This document shows, one piece after another, positions 30,338 through 38,447 of a stretch of DNA of 64,000 bases. Where the stretch lies: the NCBI RefSeq assembly GCF_001824475.1, contig NZ_MHXN01000023.1, positions 30,173 through 94,172 on the forward strand. The letters are read 5' to 3'. The notes beneath the pieces are model-generated. The model was not told the origin of the DNA. It saw nothing but the letters and a program-made list of their open reading frames with translations, and searched no databases. The DNA comes from Phenylobacterium sp. RIFCSPHIGHO2_01_FULL_69_31. Lineage in GTDB: Bacteria; Pseudomonadota; Alphaproteobacteria; Caulobacterales; Caulobacteraceae. How positions within the stretch are numbered: the stretch's first letter is position 1; each line of letters begins with the position of its first letter. The position numbers and the translations under genes are program-made.

Positions 30338-32019
30338 CAGGTGGTCTCATGCAGCCAGGAGCGGAGGATCGCGACCGACTCGTCGGGGTGGCGTTCCACG
30401 AATTCGGACACCTTCTTGACGGCGCTGGCGCGGACCTGGCCGTCGACCCGCGCCATGTCGATGCGCGCGTTCGCGTCGTCGCCGCCCGGCCCGGGCAGGG
30501 CCAGCTGGCTGCCGTCGGCGCTGATCTGCATCGGCTGGCCGTCGGGGGTGACCATCACCCGGGTGATCTGACCGGCCGGGCCGACCAGGGATCCGCCGCC
30601 GCCGCCCATGGCGCCGGCCGCGCCCTTCTTGCCGCCGCCCCCGCTCAGCAGCGGGCGGGCGACGAAGAAGATCATCAGGATGCCCACCAGGGCCAGCACG
30701 GCCAGTTCGACGGCGCGCATGATGTCGTTCTTGTCGAAGCCCATCAGCGGGCTGGAGGCCACCACGCCGGCGCCGGCGTCCACGGTGGGGAACTTGACGT
30801 TGATGACGCTGACCTGGTCGCCGCGTTCCTGGTTGTAGCCCACGGCGGTGCGGACCAGCTGCTCGATGCGCTGCATCTCCTCGGCCGAGCGGGGGGTGTA
30901 GGCGCCGGGCTTGCCGTCCTTGCCGACCGCCGTCGCACCGTCGACCGCGACGGCGACCGAGAGGCGCTTCACCGTGCCCGGCTCCTGCACCTCGGTGCGG
31001 ACGGTCTTGGAGATCTCGTAGTTGGTGGTGGAGTCGGTGCGGCCGCTGGTGGAGGAATTGGTGGCTTCGTCGCCGCCCGGCGCGCCGGGGATGTTGGCGG
31101 CGACCGAGGCCTGGCCCGAGCCGGCCTGGTCGTTCTCGCGGGCGTTCTCCTCGGTGGTGGATTCCGAGCGGATGACCTGGCCGTCGGGGTCGAAGGTCTC
31201 CTGCTGGACCGTGACCCGGGCCAGCTCCAGGTCGGCGGTGACGTTCACGCGGGCCTTGCCCGCCCCGACCATGCCTTCGACCAGGTTCTTCACCTGCTTG
31301 GCGATGCGCTGCTCGACCTCGGACTTGCGGCCGTCGGCCTCGGCGGCCATGCCGGTCTCGCCCCCCGAGAGGGTCTTGGCGTGCTGGTCCACCACCGTCA
31401 CGCGGTCGGGCTTCATGTTGGGCACGGCGCCGGCCACCAGGTTCTGCATCGCGCGGACCTGTTCGGCGCTGGGCTCGCGGCCGCCGACGCCGATGCTGAC
31501 GGAGGCGGACGGCTGCTCGGCCTCCTCCTCGAACAGCTGGCGCTTCGGGAGCACCAGGTGGACCCGGGCCGAGGTGATGCCGTCCAGGGAAAGGATGGTG
31601 CGGGACAGCTCGCCTTCCAGCGCCCGCTGGCGGTTCAGCTGCTGGACGAAGTCGGTCTGCCCCAGGGCGTTGGCTTCGTCGAAGATCTCATAGCCGACCG
31701 AGCCTGCGGTCGGCAGGCCCTTGGACGACAGCATCAGGCGGGTGGAGGCGACCTCGTCGCGGGGCACCATGATGGTGGAGCCGTCGCCCTTGACCTCGTA
31801 CTTGACGCCGGCCTGGTCCAGGGCGGCGGTGATCGAGCCGGCTTCCTTGAGGTCCAGGTTGGAATAGAGCAGGGCCTTGGGCTGTCCAAGGTTCATGAAG
31901 ACGGCCGCCAGAACGGCGGCGAGGCCGGCGCCGATGCCCAGGATGGCGGCCAGCCGGCCGATCCCGAACCTCTGCAGCATGCCAACGAACTGGTTCAACC
32001 CGTCGCCCCTTCCCGTCAC
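30337..32019 (-). CDS. fliF: Flagellar MS-ring protein FliF
   Basis: A 560-residue protein that forms the MS ring, the first structure of basal-body assembly. Two transmembrane helices flank the periplasmic domain: [19 protein letters not shown] near the N-terminus and [18 protein letters not shown] near residue 445. The periplasmic part includes the ring-building motifs NQFV..., ALYSNLD and DKNAKTL-type segments such as [10 protein letters not shown]. The C-terminal tail should bind FliG. First gene of the operon; a TTAA pair lies upstream. Confidence 0.96.
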   Translation of the reverse strand: MTGRGDGLNQFVGMLQRFGIGRLAAILGIGAGLAAVLAAVFMNLGQPKALLYSNLDLKEAGSITAALDQAGVKYEVKGDGSTIMVPRDEVASTRLMLSSKGLPTAGSVGYEIFDEANALGQTDFVQQLNRQRALEGELSRTILSLDGITSARVHLVLPKRQLFEEEAEQPSASVSIGVGGREPSAEQVRAMQNLVAGAVPNMKPDRVTVVDQHAKTLSGGETGMAAEADGRKSEVEQRIAKQVKNLVEGMVGAGKARVNVTADLELARVTVQQETFDPDGQVIRSESTTEENARENDQAGSGQASVAANIPGAPGGDEATNSSTSGRTDSTTNYEISKTVRTEVQEPGTVKRLSVAVAVDGATAVGKDGKPGAYTPRSAEEMQRIEQLVRTAVGYNQERGDQVSVINVKFPTVDAGAGVVASSPLMGFDKNDIMRAVELAVLALVGILMIFFVARPLLSGGGGKKGAAGAMGGGGGSLVGPAGQITRVMVTPDGQPMQISADGSQLALPGPGGDDANARIDMARVDGQVRASAVKKVSEFVERHPDESVAILRSWLHETT

Positions 32020-32079
32020 GCAGGGGCGCTTTGAAAGCGGTCCTCCCCCTCAGGTAGGCAGGATTTACCCAGTCCTTGG

Positions 32080-32095
32080 TTAAGGGGCCGTTTAA
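32080..32095 (-). promoter_or_regulatory. Possible CtrA-type box upstream of fliF
   Basis: Two TTAA tetramers, at 32080-32083 and 32092-32095, separated by 8 bases; on the minus strand the proximal one reads TTAACC. The canonical box is TTAA-N7-TTAA, so the spacing is one base too long. Position (about 60-75 bases upstream of the fliF start) fits class II flagellar control by CtrA. Confidence 0.4.
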
Positions 32096-32144
32096 GCGGA
32101 GCCGTAGCGAGCGGGACAGGCTGTCGCAGGTCGGCTTTTTTTGC

Positions 32145-34250
32145 CTACCGGCTCCAGGGCTCCAGGGCGCCGTTCATGGCCAGCAGCACCGAGAAGCCGG
32201 CGTAGATGAGCACGGTGATCGTGAAGAACACCTTCCGAAGCGCGGTCCAGGAATCCACCCGTCGCCCGCCCTGCCAGATGGCGGGCGCGGCGGCGATGGT
32301 CACCAGCGTCAGCACGGCCGCCACCAGGGCGCAGGTCGAGGCGGTGATGATCAGGGGCCCCGGCCAGCCGTACATGATCGAGGGAATGTCGGAGGCGCCC
32401 GCGCCCCAGACGCCGAACAGCCCGATGGCCGCGATCCAGAGACCAGCCTGGATGTTCTGCACCAGCGCGGCCCGGGCCTGGATCTGATTCTGCCGCAGTT
32501 CGCGGCGGTTGCGCAGGGCCAGGCCCATCAGGGTTGCGAGCGCCGCGAACATCGTCAGCCCCGCCGCCAGCAGGAGCGTGCCGGGCCTCTGGGTCACGTC
32601 GGCGCGCTGCAGCGTTTCGGCGTTGTAGGCGGGCCGGAAACTCACCGCCTCGCCGTCCTGCATGTGGAAGGTCAGCCGGTCGTCCCCGATGGTCGACACG
32701 AACCGGCCCTCCGCGGCCGGCCCCTCCGGAACCCAGGCGCGGGTCTGGCCCATGCGCCGCGTCAGCAGCCGCCCGCCCGAGGTCACCTCGACCTTCGCCG
32801 CGCCGGCGATCAGCCCCACGAAGCCCTCGAGGCCGCCATAGGCGCGCCGGGTGGACAGATAGTCCCCCTCAAAGGTCTTGGCTGCGGCGAGCAGGTCCCT
32901 TGAGCCGGCGCGGGGGAAGGCGGTGGGTTGGGCGTAGAATTGACGGACCACGGCGTCGGGCAGGGCGGCGGCCAGGTTGGCGCCCCCCTCGCCATTGGTG
33001 GTCACGAACACGCCGAGCCCCAGGTCCGGGACCAGCACCATGGCGGAATGGAACGCGAGGGTGTCGCCGAGGTGGCCATAGCCGCGGTGGCCGCCGGGCA
33101 GGTCGAAGACCATGAAGCCGTGGGCCCAGCCGTTGATGCCGGGCGGGGTCTGCCGCATGGGCGAGCGGAACGCCCGGGCGGCGCGGGGCCCGAAGACGGC
33201 GGTTCCGTTCCAGGATCCGTCGTTCAGCAGCATCAGCATGTAGCGCGACATGTCGCCGGCGGTGGACGAAGCCGAGCCCGCCGGCGCGATGTGGCCGATG
33301 TACTCGTAATCGGCGGGGAAGAAGCCCGCGTTGCGCCAGGCGTAGCCCACGGCGACGTCGCCGCGGAGCCGCTCGGGCATGGCGGCGGGCAGGCCCCGCC
33401 GTTCGGCGCGCGGCTCGCGGAAGGTGGTGCCGTTCATGCCCAGCGGCACGGTGATCTCGTCCTCGACGCGACGCTCGAAGGTCTTCCCCGAGACGAACGA
33501 AACGGCCTCGCCCGCCAGGGCCACGCCATAGTTCGAATAGCTGGAGATCACGCCCGCGCGCCGCTCCCGGCTGGGACGCTCCTGGCGCAGGTAGAGGTCC
33601 AGGGGGCGAACCCGCCGCGGATCGTTCTCGAAGAGCTGGCCCATGGCCCGGTCTTCGAAGCCCGACGTGTGGTTCAGGAGCGAGCCCACGGTCACGTCGC
33701 GCGACGCGCCCGGCAACCGCACCTTCTCGGGCAGATAGAGGTTGATGGGCCGGTCGAGGCGGATGCGGCCGGCCTCCACCTCCTTCATCAGAAGGATCCA
33801 GGTGAAGGTCTTGGAGATCGATCCGATGCGGAACAGCGTCCGGTCGGCGTCCACCGCCCGCCGCGGCGCGAGGTCGGCGAAGCCGTAGCCCTTCTTCAGC
33901 ACGACCTGGCCGTTCTGGACCACCGAGACCGCGGCGCCGGGCACGTGCTCGCGGGCCATGGCGTCGGCGATCCAGCCGTCCACGAACGCCTCGAGCTGCG
34001 CCGCCTCGATCGGTTGGCCGGCGGCCAGCCGCGCGCCGTCGGGCCGCGGCGCCGGAACCGCGCTGGCCTCGGTCGCGACGGCAGCGGTGGTTCTGAGGGG
34101 CGCGGACGGCGGGGTCTGCGGCCGGATCTTCGTGTAGGGCACGGGCGCCTTGGGCAGGGCGGCCGGGGCCGGCGGCGTGTCCTGGGCGAGCGCGACCGGG
34201 GCTATGAGAAGCGCCAACGCCGCCGCGATCGCCTTGCCGAACCTGCGCAT
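32145..34250 (-). CDS. Class C beta-lactamase-family serine hydrolase with C-terminal membrane domain
   Basis: About 701 residues. Start at ATG 34250 gives a clean signal peptide (MRRFGKAIAAALALLIAPVA); the frame opens at 34283. The penicillin-binding fold carries the SxxK motif SISK near residue 145 and a YxN motif YSN near residue 240, so the active site looks complete. The last 150 residues contain three to four hydrophobic helices, which tether the enzyme. Such proteins include esterases, D-aminopeptidases and peptidoglycan-active enzymes; antibiotic hydrolysis is not implied. Confidence 0.85.
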   Translation of the reverse strand: MRRFGKAIAAALALLIAPVALAQDTPPAPAALPKAPVPYTKIRPQTPPSAPLRTTAAVATEASAVPAPRPDGARLAAGQPIEAAQLEAFVDGWIADAMAREHVPGAAVSVVQNGQVVLKKGYGFADLAPRRAVDADRTLFRIGSISKTFTWILLMKEVEAGRIRLDRPINLYLPEKVRLPGASRDVTVGSLLNHTSGFEDRAMGQLFENDPRRVRPLDLYLRQERPSRERRAGVISSYSNYGVALAGEAVSFVSGKTFERRVEDEITVPLGMNGTTFREPRAERRGLPAAMPERLRGDVAVGYAWRNAGFFPADYEYIGHIAPAGSASSTAGDMSRYMLMLLNDGSWNGTAVFGPRAARAFRSPMRQTPPGINGWAHGFMVFDLPGGHRGYGHLGDTLAFHSAMVLVPDLGLGVFVTTNGEGGANLAAALPDAVVRQFYAQPTAFPRAGSRDLLAAAKTFEGDYLSTRRAYGGLEGFVGLIAGAAKVEVTSGGRLLTRRMGQTRAWVPEGPAAEGRFVSTIGDDRLTFHMQDGEAVSFRPAYNAETLQRADVTQRPGTLLLAAGLTMFAALATLMGLALRNRRELRQNQIQARAALVQNIQAGLWIAAIGLFGVWGAGASDIPSIMYGWPGPLIITASTCALVAAVLTLVTIAAAPAIWQGGRRVDSWTALRKVFFTITVLIYAGFSVLLAMNGALEPWSR

Positions 34251-34335
34251 CTTCGAGGCCGCTCCACTATGATTCTCGACCATAGCATCTCGGTTGAGTC
34301 GCGGCGCCTGTAACGCGGGTCGTCGAAGGCCGCGC

Positions 34336-35100
34336 CTAGTCGGTCGTGCGCAGGCTGTCGAAGGCGTAGAGCGGCAGCATCGGCCGCAACTGCGCGCCGA
34401 CCCAGATCTGCGGCTCGGACGGCGGACTCAGCTTCTCGGCGATCTCGCGCCGCCGCACGCACTCCCGCACTGCGCCGGCCAGGGTCCCGAAGTCGTTGGC
34501 CCGGGGCATGGCCGAAAGGAAGCAGTCGTCGAAATAGGGATACTTGATGTCCTGGCCGCAGCCGAACGAGGTGCGGTCGGGCCGGGCCGCGGTCACCACC
34601 ATCCGGTTCGGCCTGGCCAGGGTGGGCACGAAGACGCCGGAGAAGCAGGCCGAGATCACCACCACGGTCGGCCGCGGGCCGCAGGTGCGGTCCAGCATGT
34701 CGGCCAGCACCCCGGGGCGCAGCAGCCCCTGGTCGAGTTGCGCGCCCTGCGGCAGGCCGTGCGAGGTCATGTAGAACAGGCATCCGCCCGCGGTCCGCGC
34801 CGAGAGATCGCTCAGCGCGGCGTAGATCCCGCGCAGCTCGCTCTTCTGCGGATTGGTGTCCTTGTAGCGCTCAGGCCGCACCGAGAACTGCCGGATGTTG
34901 TCGGCCTGGAAGCCGGCGCGGGCGAGGGCGGCGCTCACGTCCCGCCGGGCGTTGTCGAAGCCTTCCGAGGGCGCGCCGTCGTGCGCATGCCAATCGCCGG
35001 CGACCACAACGGCCGACCAGTCGGAAAAGGCCGAGGCCGCCTGCGCCCCGCTCGCCGCCGCCAGCCAGAAGGCTGCGAGGAAAGCGAGGAGGCGGGCCAT
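34336..35100 (-). CDS. Secreted C13-family (legumain/caspase-fold) cysteine peptidase
   Basis: A 254-residue protein with a signal peptide (ending SGAQA). The caspase-like catalytic dyad is visible as His in YMTSHGLPQGA and Cys in VISACFSGVFV, each after a hydrophobic beta strand. This matches bacterial peptidase C13 proteins. The substrate is unknown; asparaginyl specificity of plant legumains should not be assumed. It lies between the serine hydrolase and a thioesterase on the same strand. Confidence 0.82.
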   Translation of the reverse strand: MARLLAFLAAFWLAAASGAQAASAFSDWSAVVVAGDWHAHDGAPSEGFDNARRDVSAALARAGFQADNIRQFSVRPERYKDTNPQKSELRGIYAALSDLSARTAGGCLFYMTSHGLPQGAQLDQGLLRPGVLADMLDRTCGPRPTVVVISACFSGVFVPTLARPNRMVVTAARPDRTSFGCGQDIKYPYFDDCFLSAMPRANDFGTLAGAVRECVRRREIAEKLSPPSEPQIWVGAQLRPMLPLYAFDSLRTTD

Positions 35101-35109
35101 CCGAGACGC

Positions 35110-35595
35110 CTACTTCTTGTAGTTCGCGAAGGGCGTGGGGATCGCCGTGCCCGTGGCCTTGGCCAGCAGCCGGCCCTCGGGGTCATAGAGCTCGCCCTCG
35201 GTGAAGGCGACCTGCCGGCCCCATTTCACCACGCGCCCGATCCCCTTGATCTTCCCCGGCTGGCCGGGGCGGAAGAAGCTGGTCTTCATCTCCAGCGTGG
35301 GCGCGACGGCGGTCATGCCCGAGGCCACCATGCACGCCACGCTCATGGCCTCGTCCAGCATGGCGCAGAGATAGCCGCCCTGGATCTGTTTCATGGGGTT
35401 GAGCAACAGTTCGGCCTTGGCGTCGAACTCGACCTCGACCGACTTGGTCGCCTGGCTGACGCCCACCATCCGGAAGCCCAGGGTCTGGGATCCGGTCGGC
35501 TGGTTCTTGGTGCGCAGGAACCGCTCGAGGATGGCCTCGTCGGTCAGGGCCCCGTCCTCGGCCTGAGGGGGCTTCGGCGCCGCCACGTCGCTCAT
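35110..35595 (-). CDS. PaaI-type hotdog-fold thioesterase
   Basis: A 161-residue hotdog-fold protein from ATG 35595 (MSDVAAPKPP); longer readings of the frame overlap sspB. The fold signature is NPMKQIQGGYLCAMLDEAMSVAC followed by TLEMKTSFFRPGQPGKIKGIGRVVKWGRQVAFTEGEL-type strands. Family members hydrolyse acyl-CoA thioesters, often aromatic ones. It begins 4 bases after the sspB stop, so the two are probably cotranscribed. Substrate unknown. Confidence 0.84.
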   Translation of the reverse strand: MSDVAAPKPPQAEDGALTDEAILERFLRTKNQPTGSQTLGFRMVGVSQATKSVEVEFDAKAELLLNPMKQIQGGYLCAMLDEAMSVACMVASGMTAVAPTLEMKTSFFRPGQPGKIKGIGRVVKWGRQVAFTEGELYDPEGRLLAKATGTAIPTPFANYKK

Positions 35596-35599
35596 GCGG

Positions 35600-36094
35600 T
35601 CATTTCTTCCGGAACTGGTCGAGGGAGACGATCGTGGCCTCGGCGGGCTTGGCGGGCGCCTCGTCGGCCTTGGCGTCGGGCTTGGCCTCCGGCGCGGCCT
35701 TGGCTTCGGCGGGCGCCGCCGGCGGCGCCTCGAACTGCAGCAGGAACTGCACCGACGGATCGTAGAAGCGCGTGATCGCCGCATAGGGGATCGACAGCCG
35801 CTTGGGCTGGCCGCCGAACTGCAGCGTCACCGAGAAGAAGGTCTCGCCGGGCGCCAGGTCCCAGTACTGGTGCTGCAGGACGATGGTCATCTCGTCCGGG
35901 TACTTCGACAACAGGTCCACCGGGCCCGAGACGCCGGCCGCGTCGGTCTTGAAGGTGATGTAGAAGTGGTGCGAGCCGGGCAGCCCCTCGGGCGCGGCGG
36001 CGCGCTTCAGCGCGGCCTTGGCGACGCCCCGCAACGCATCCTGCGCCAGGGCCTCGTAGTTCATCAGATCCTGGACCGGCGGATCCTGGGCCAC
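35600..36094 (-). CDS. sspB: ClpXP adaptor SspB, alphaproteobacterial type
   Basis: About 164 residues. The core (DLLSKYPDEMTIVLQHQYWD, GETFFSVTLQFGGQ, VPYAAITRFYDPSVQF-like strands) is almost identical to Caulobacter SspB-alpha, which binds the tmRNA tag and delivers tagged proteins to ClpXP. The acidic Ala/Pro/Glu-rich linker and the C-terminal IVSLDQFRKK (ClpX-binding tail) are present. The GTG at 36094 is preceded by GGAG with 8-base spacing and is preferred to the upstream ATG at 36154. The tmRNA gene lies just upstream. Confidence 0.95.
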   Translation of the reverse strand: MAQDPPVQDLMNYEALAQDALRGVAKAALKRAAAPEGLPGSHHFYITFKTDAAGVSGPVDLLSKYPDEMTIVLQHQYWDLAPGETFFSVTLQFGGQPKRLSIPYAAITRFYDPSVQFLLQFEAPPAAPAEAKAAPEAKPDAKADEAPAKPAEATIVSLDQFRKK

Positions 36095-36190
36095 ACGCAA
36101 AACTCCGAAGCAGAACGAATGTTTGGAAGGTAGCGACTGCCGGCCCGTACGCAAGGCTAGAAGCCGGAAAGTCGCGGCTTTGGGGCAGAT

Positions 36191-36210
36191 AGAGTCTTAT
36201 AGAGTCTTAT
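36191..36210. repeat. Tandem 10-bp repeat, each copy with a GANTC site
   Basis: AGAGTCTTAT occurs twice head to tail (36191-36200 and 36201-36210), giving two GAGTC sites 10 bases apart, one helical turn. It lies between the ssrA 3' end and sspB, in the probable sspB promoter region. GANTC is the CcrM methylation target in this group. Confidence 0.7.
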
Positions 36211-36222
36211 CGAGGGGAAAGT

Positions 36223-36250
36223 GGGAGGCTTCTGTTGGCAGGCGCCTCCC
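36223..36250 (-). terminator. Hairpin at the 3' end of ssrA, possible terminator
   Basis: Perfect 7-bp arms GGGAGGC (36223-36229) and GCCTCCC (36244-36250) with a 14-base loop. On the minus strand it is followed by a weak pyrimidine run (ACTTTCCCC), so it may be a terminator or a 3' processing/stability element of tmRNA. Confidence 0.45.
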
Positions 36251-36541
36251 GGGCCCCGCCTAAGGATCTGAACCCCTAGGACTTGGTTCGGATGTTACCG
36301 GACCGCATTACGCAGCCAGGCGAACTTCCTCAGCGAAGTTATCGTTCGCATTTAGTTTAAAACCCGGAACGGTGGGTCAGGCCGAGAGAAAGCAGCGCCT
36401 TTACACGTCTGTCGATGCTGATCGGCCCCTCACTTTCCGGCGATAACCCGGAGGAAGATTGGTGGAGCCGCCGGGAATCGCACCCGGGTCCAGTCCGCTT
36501 ATTATACGCGCGTTTATCTCCATAGTCGGGCGAACCCGACG
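36251..36541 (-). ncRNA. ssrA: Two-piece (permuted) tmRNA
   Basis: On the minus strand the acceptor piece comes first: it ends with a T-arm (GGGTGCGATTCCC) and the 3' acceptor strand CGGCTCC-A-CCA, with the encoded CCA at 36462-36460. After a 30-base spacer the coding piece starts at 36429 with GGGGCCG, which pairs with CGGCTCC (one G-U). The tag frame follows at 36349-36308. This acceptor-before-coding order is the circularly permuted form known from alphaproteobacteria. The outer ends (36541 and 36251) are approximate. tmRNA with SmpB rescues stalled ribosomes and tags the product for ClpXP. Confidence 0.92.
36308..36349 (-). other. ssrA: tmRNA tag reading frame
   Basis: Resume codon GCG at 36349 and stop TAA at 36308-36310 encode ANDNFAEEVRLAA; with the alanine carried by tmRNA the tag would be AANDNFAEEVRLAA. 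From memory the Caulobacter crescentus tag is AANDNFAEEFAVAA, so only three residues near the end differ. The C-terminal LAA is the ClpX recognition element and the N-terminal part is the SspB-binding side. Confidence 0.93.
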
Positions 36542-36546
36542 CCCTA

Positions 36547-36574
36547 CATATAGGCCCTGCGCATCGAAATTCAA
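36547..36574 (-). promoter_or_regulatory. Probable ssrA promoter
   Basis: On the minus strand TTGAAT (36574-36569), a 16-base spacer and TATATG (36552-36547) lie just upstream of the acceptor piece. The -35 overlaps the stop codon of the upstream secreted-protein gene. Confidence 0.45.
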
Positions 36575-37560
36575 AGAACCGGGCGCTCTGTCGCACCCGC
36601 CGCGCGCGGCATGGGCGGAGGAGCGACCTGCGGCTCCGGCGCCGGCGGCTCGATCTCAGGCGCGGGGGCCGGCTCGGCGCCGGGCGGCGGCAAGCGGGCG
36701 TCGGGGTTCACCTTCAGCCGCCCGCCCCCGGCGACGAGCTCGCGGTAGGCTTCCCGCGCGTTGGAAAAGTTGGCGCCGCCCGGGAAGATCACGTCGAACC
36801 GCGGGTCATGCCCCATGGCGGCGCCGAGCACGGCCTCCAGCACATCGGCCGCCTCGCCCACCTCCGCCGGATCGCAGGCGCGGTGCAGCGTCACCGCCTG
36901 GCCCGGCGTCACCAGGGTCAGGTCGTAGGATGAGCCCAGCAGGCACAGCGCATCGGCCGCGTCGGCCTCCACCACGCGCACGTCGCGGGGAGACTTCCAA
37001 AGAGGCAGGTCGCGCAGCGCCTCGAACCGCTGCGCCGAGCCGGGCGGCAGCTCGGCGTCGAAGCCCATGCGCCGGCCGATCACCGCCTCGCAGCAGGCCA
37101 GGCCCGCGCGCCCCTGGACGAAGGCCTTGCCGTCGCTGCGCACCGTCACGCGCGTTACGGTCTGACGCACGCTGTTGGACGGCCGCGTCCACACCTCCAG
37201 GATCATCTCGTCGCCCCGCACCAGCTGCCACTGCAGCGGCATCAACCCCCACAGGCGATAGGTGGAGGGCGCGACACCGTTGTCCGGCGCCGCCTGCGCC
37301 TCGCCGCGGCGGATGCGCCGGCCGCCCAGCGGGTCGGCGGCCTCGGGGGTCTTGAGGCGCTTTTCCTCCCACCAGCTCTTCGGGTCAGGCGGCGGGAACG
37401 GCCAGATCTCGGCTTCGGCGGGCGGCGTGCCGGGCGGCGCGCCGATCACCGTCGGCTTCGCCTTCTTCCCCGGAATCGGCACGAACAGGGGAAGCTGCGC
37501 CGAGGCCGGGGCGGCCACGCTGACAGCGATCAGGCAGGCAAGGGCGAGGCGTATCGACAC
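36571..37560 (-). CDS. Secreted protein of unknown function, proline-rich ends
   Basis: A 329-residue protein with a signal peptide (ending APASA). A proline-rich N-terminal stretch is followed by a folded central part with two adjacent cysteines (GLACCEAVIG), further cysteines in DALCLLG and HRACDP, and a proline/glutamate-rich tail. The cysteines suggest periplasmic disulfides. No family recognised. Its stop codon overlaps the probable ssrA promoter. Confidence 0.75.
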   Translation of the reverse strand: MSIRLALACLIAVSVAAPASAQLPLFVPIPGKKAKPTVIGAPPGTPPAEAEIWPFPPPDPKSWWEEKRLKTPEAADPLGGRRIRRGEAQAAPDNGVAPSTYRLWGLMPLQWQLVRGDEMILEVWTRPSNSVRQTVTRVTVRSDGKAFVQGRAGLACCEAVIGRRMGFDAELPPGSAQRFEALRDLPLWKSPRDVRVVEADAADALCLLGSSYDLTLVTPGQAVTLHRACDPAEVGEAADVLEAVLGAAMGHDPRFDVIFPGGANFSNAREAYRELVAGGGRLKVNPDARLPPPGAEPAPAPEIEPPAPEPQVAPPPMPRAAGATERPVL

Positions 37561-37593
37561 GCCATGAAAGAGTTGGGCCGCGGCGGCGGTTCC

Positions 37594-38142
37594 CTAGAAG
37601 ACCTCGACGCCCCGTTGCAGCGACAGGACGCCGGTGCGCGAAACCTCCACCAGGCCCAGGCCCTTCATCAGGTCCACGTACTTGTCGATCTTCGACGAGG
37701 CGCCCGTCAGTTCGAAGACGAAGCTCTCGTGGGTGGTGTCGACCACCTTGGCCCGGAAGATGTCCGAGACGCGCAGCGCCTCGACCCGCTCGGCCCCCGT
37801 GCCGCGCACCTTGACCAGGGCCAGCTCGCGCTCGATGCCGTTGGGGTCCTTGGTCACGTCCTGCACGTGCCGGGTCGAGACCATCTTCTGCAGCTGGGCC
37901 TCGATCTGGGCCAGCACCTGGGGCGTGCCGCGGGTGACGATGGTGATGCGGCTGGTGTGGGCGTTGGCGTCGGTCTCCGCCACCGTCAGGCTGTCGATGT
38001 TGTACCCGCGCGCCGCGAACAGCCCGACCACCCGGTGCAGCACGCCCGGCTCGTTGTCCACCAGCACCGCGAACGTGGCGCGGCTCTCCTCCTGGTCCGT
38101 ATGGGCGAGGTCATAGACGGAGGCGGGCTGGGTGTCGGTCAT
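37594..38142 (-). CDS. ilvH: Acetolactate synthase small (regulatory) subunit
   Basis: About 182 residues from ATG 38142 (MTDTQPASV). The N-terminal ACT domain reads FAVLVDNEPGVLHRVVGLFAARGYNIDSL, with the valine-binding-type loop, and is followed by the conserved ITIVTRG and VQDVTKD segments and a C-terminal second domain. It activates the catalytic subunit and confers feedback inhibition by valine. Unusually, the large subunit gene ilvI is about 9.3 kb away on the same strand rather than adjacent. Confidence 0.95.
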   Translation of the reverse strand: MTDTQPASVYDLAHTDQEESRATFAVLVDNEPGVLHRVVGLFAARGYNIDSLTVAETDANAHTSRITIVTRGTPQVLAQIEAQLQKMVSTRHVQDVTKDPNGIERELALVKVRGTGAERVEALRVSDIFRAKVVDTTHESFVFELTGASSKIDKYVDLMKGLGLVEVSRTGVLSLQRGVEVF

Positions 38143-38236
38143 CGCGCGGTTCCTGAACGGTCCGGCAGGAGGTGTCACAGGACAGGTCGCGTCGCAATGG
38201 GGGAGGGAGGCCGGCCTTCGCCCCCGATGCTCGTCA

Positions 38237-38270
38237 TCCCGGGCGCAGCGCGCAGCGCGGAGACCCGGGA
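38237..38270. repeat. REP-like palindrome upstream of ilvH
   Basis: Arms TCCCGGG (38237-38243) and CCCGGGA (38264-38270) enclose a GC-rich 20-base loop made of repeated GCAGCGC units. The surrounding GTCATCCCGGG...CCCGGGACC pattern is typical of dispersed intergenic palindromes in Caulobacterales; this is recognition from memory, not a count. Confidence 0.55.
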
Positions 38271-38340
38271 CCAGCAGACGCGACCGTGAAGCTGCGCCAC
38301 GACGAATGAAGCAAGCGTCGTCACGGCCTAGCTTTCGTCG

Positions 38341-38439
38341 ATGGTCGGGCAGGACGCCTTCATCGCCGTCTACATCCTGGCGAGCAGCAGGAACGGAACG
38401 CTCTACACCGGCGTCACGAGCGCCCTCGTCGCGCGTACG
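38341..38439 (+). pseudogene. Truncated GIY-YIG endonuclease-like gene
   Basis: Reading from ATG 38341, the first 33 codons give a clear GIY-YIG superfamily N-terminus (FIAVYILASSRNGTLYTGVT then SALVART). Intact members continue with a Trp/His-containing motif (RxWQH-like) and about 60 more residues; here the similarity stops abruptly and 9 bases later a hairpin repeat begins. The frame runs on without similarity to a TAG at 38518. Best read as a gene truncated by insertion or deletion. Confidence 0.65.
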
Positions 38440-38447
38440 CGACCCGG

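Noticed and set aside
32145..34250. Antibiotic-resistance beta-lactamase
   Set aside because: The SxxK/YxN fold is shared by many esterases and peptidases; the membrane domain and lack of resistance context argue against naming it a resistance gene.
36455..36500. T-arm-like sequence read first as a possible tRNA gene
   Set aside because: There is no anticodon or D arm in place; the downstream tag frame and pairing GGGGCCG show it is the tmRNA acceptor piece.
36459..37355. Plus-strand frame opposite the secreted protein and across the tmRNA acceptor
   Set aside because: It overlaps a structural RNA and a signal-peptide-bearing gene, and is Arg/Pro-rich without motifs.
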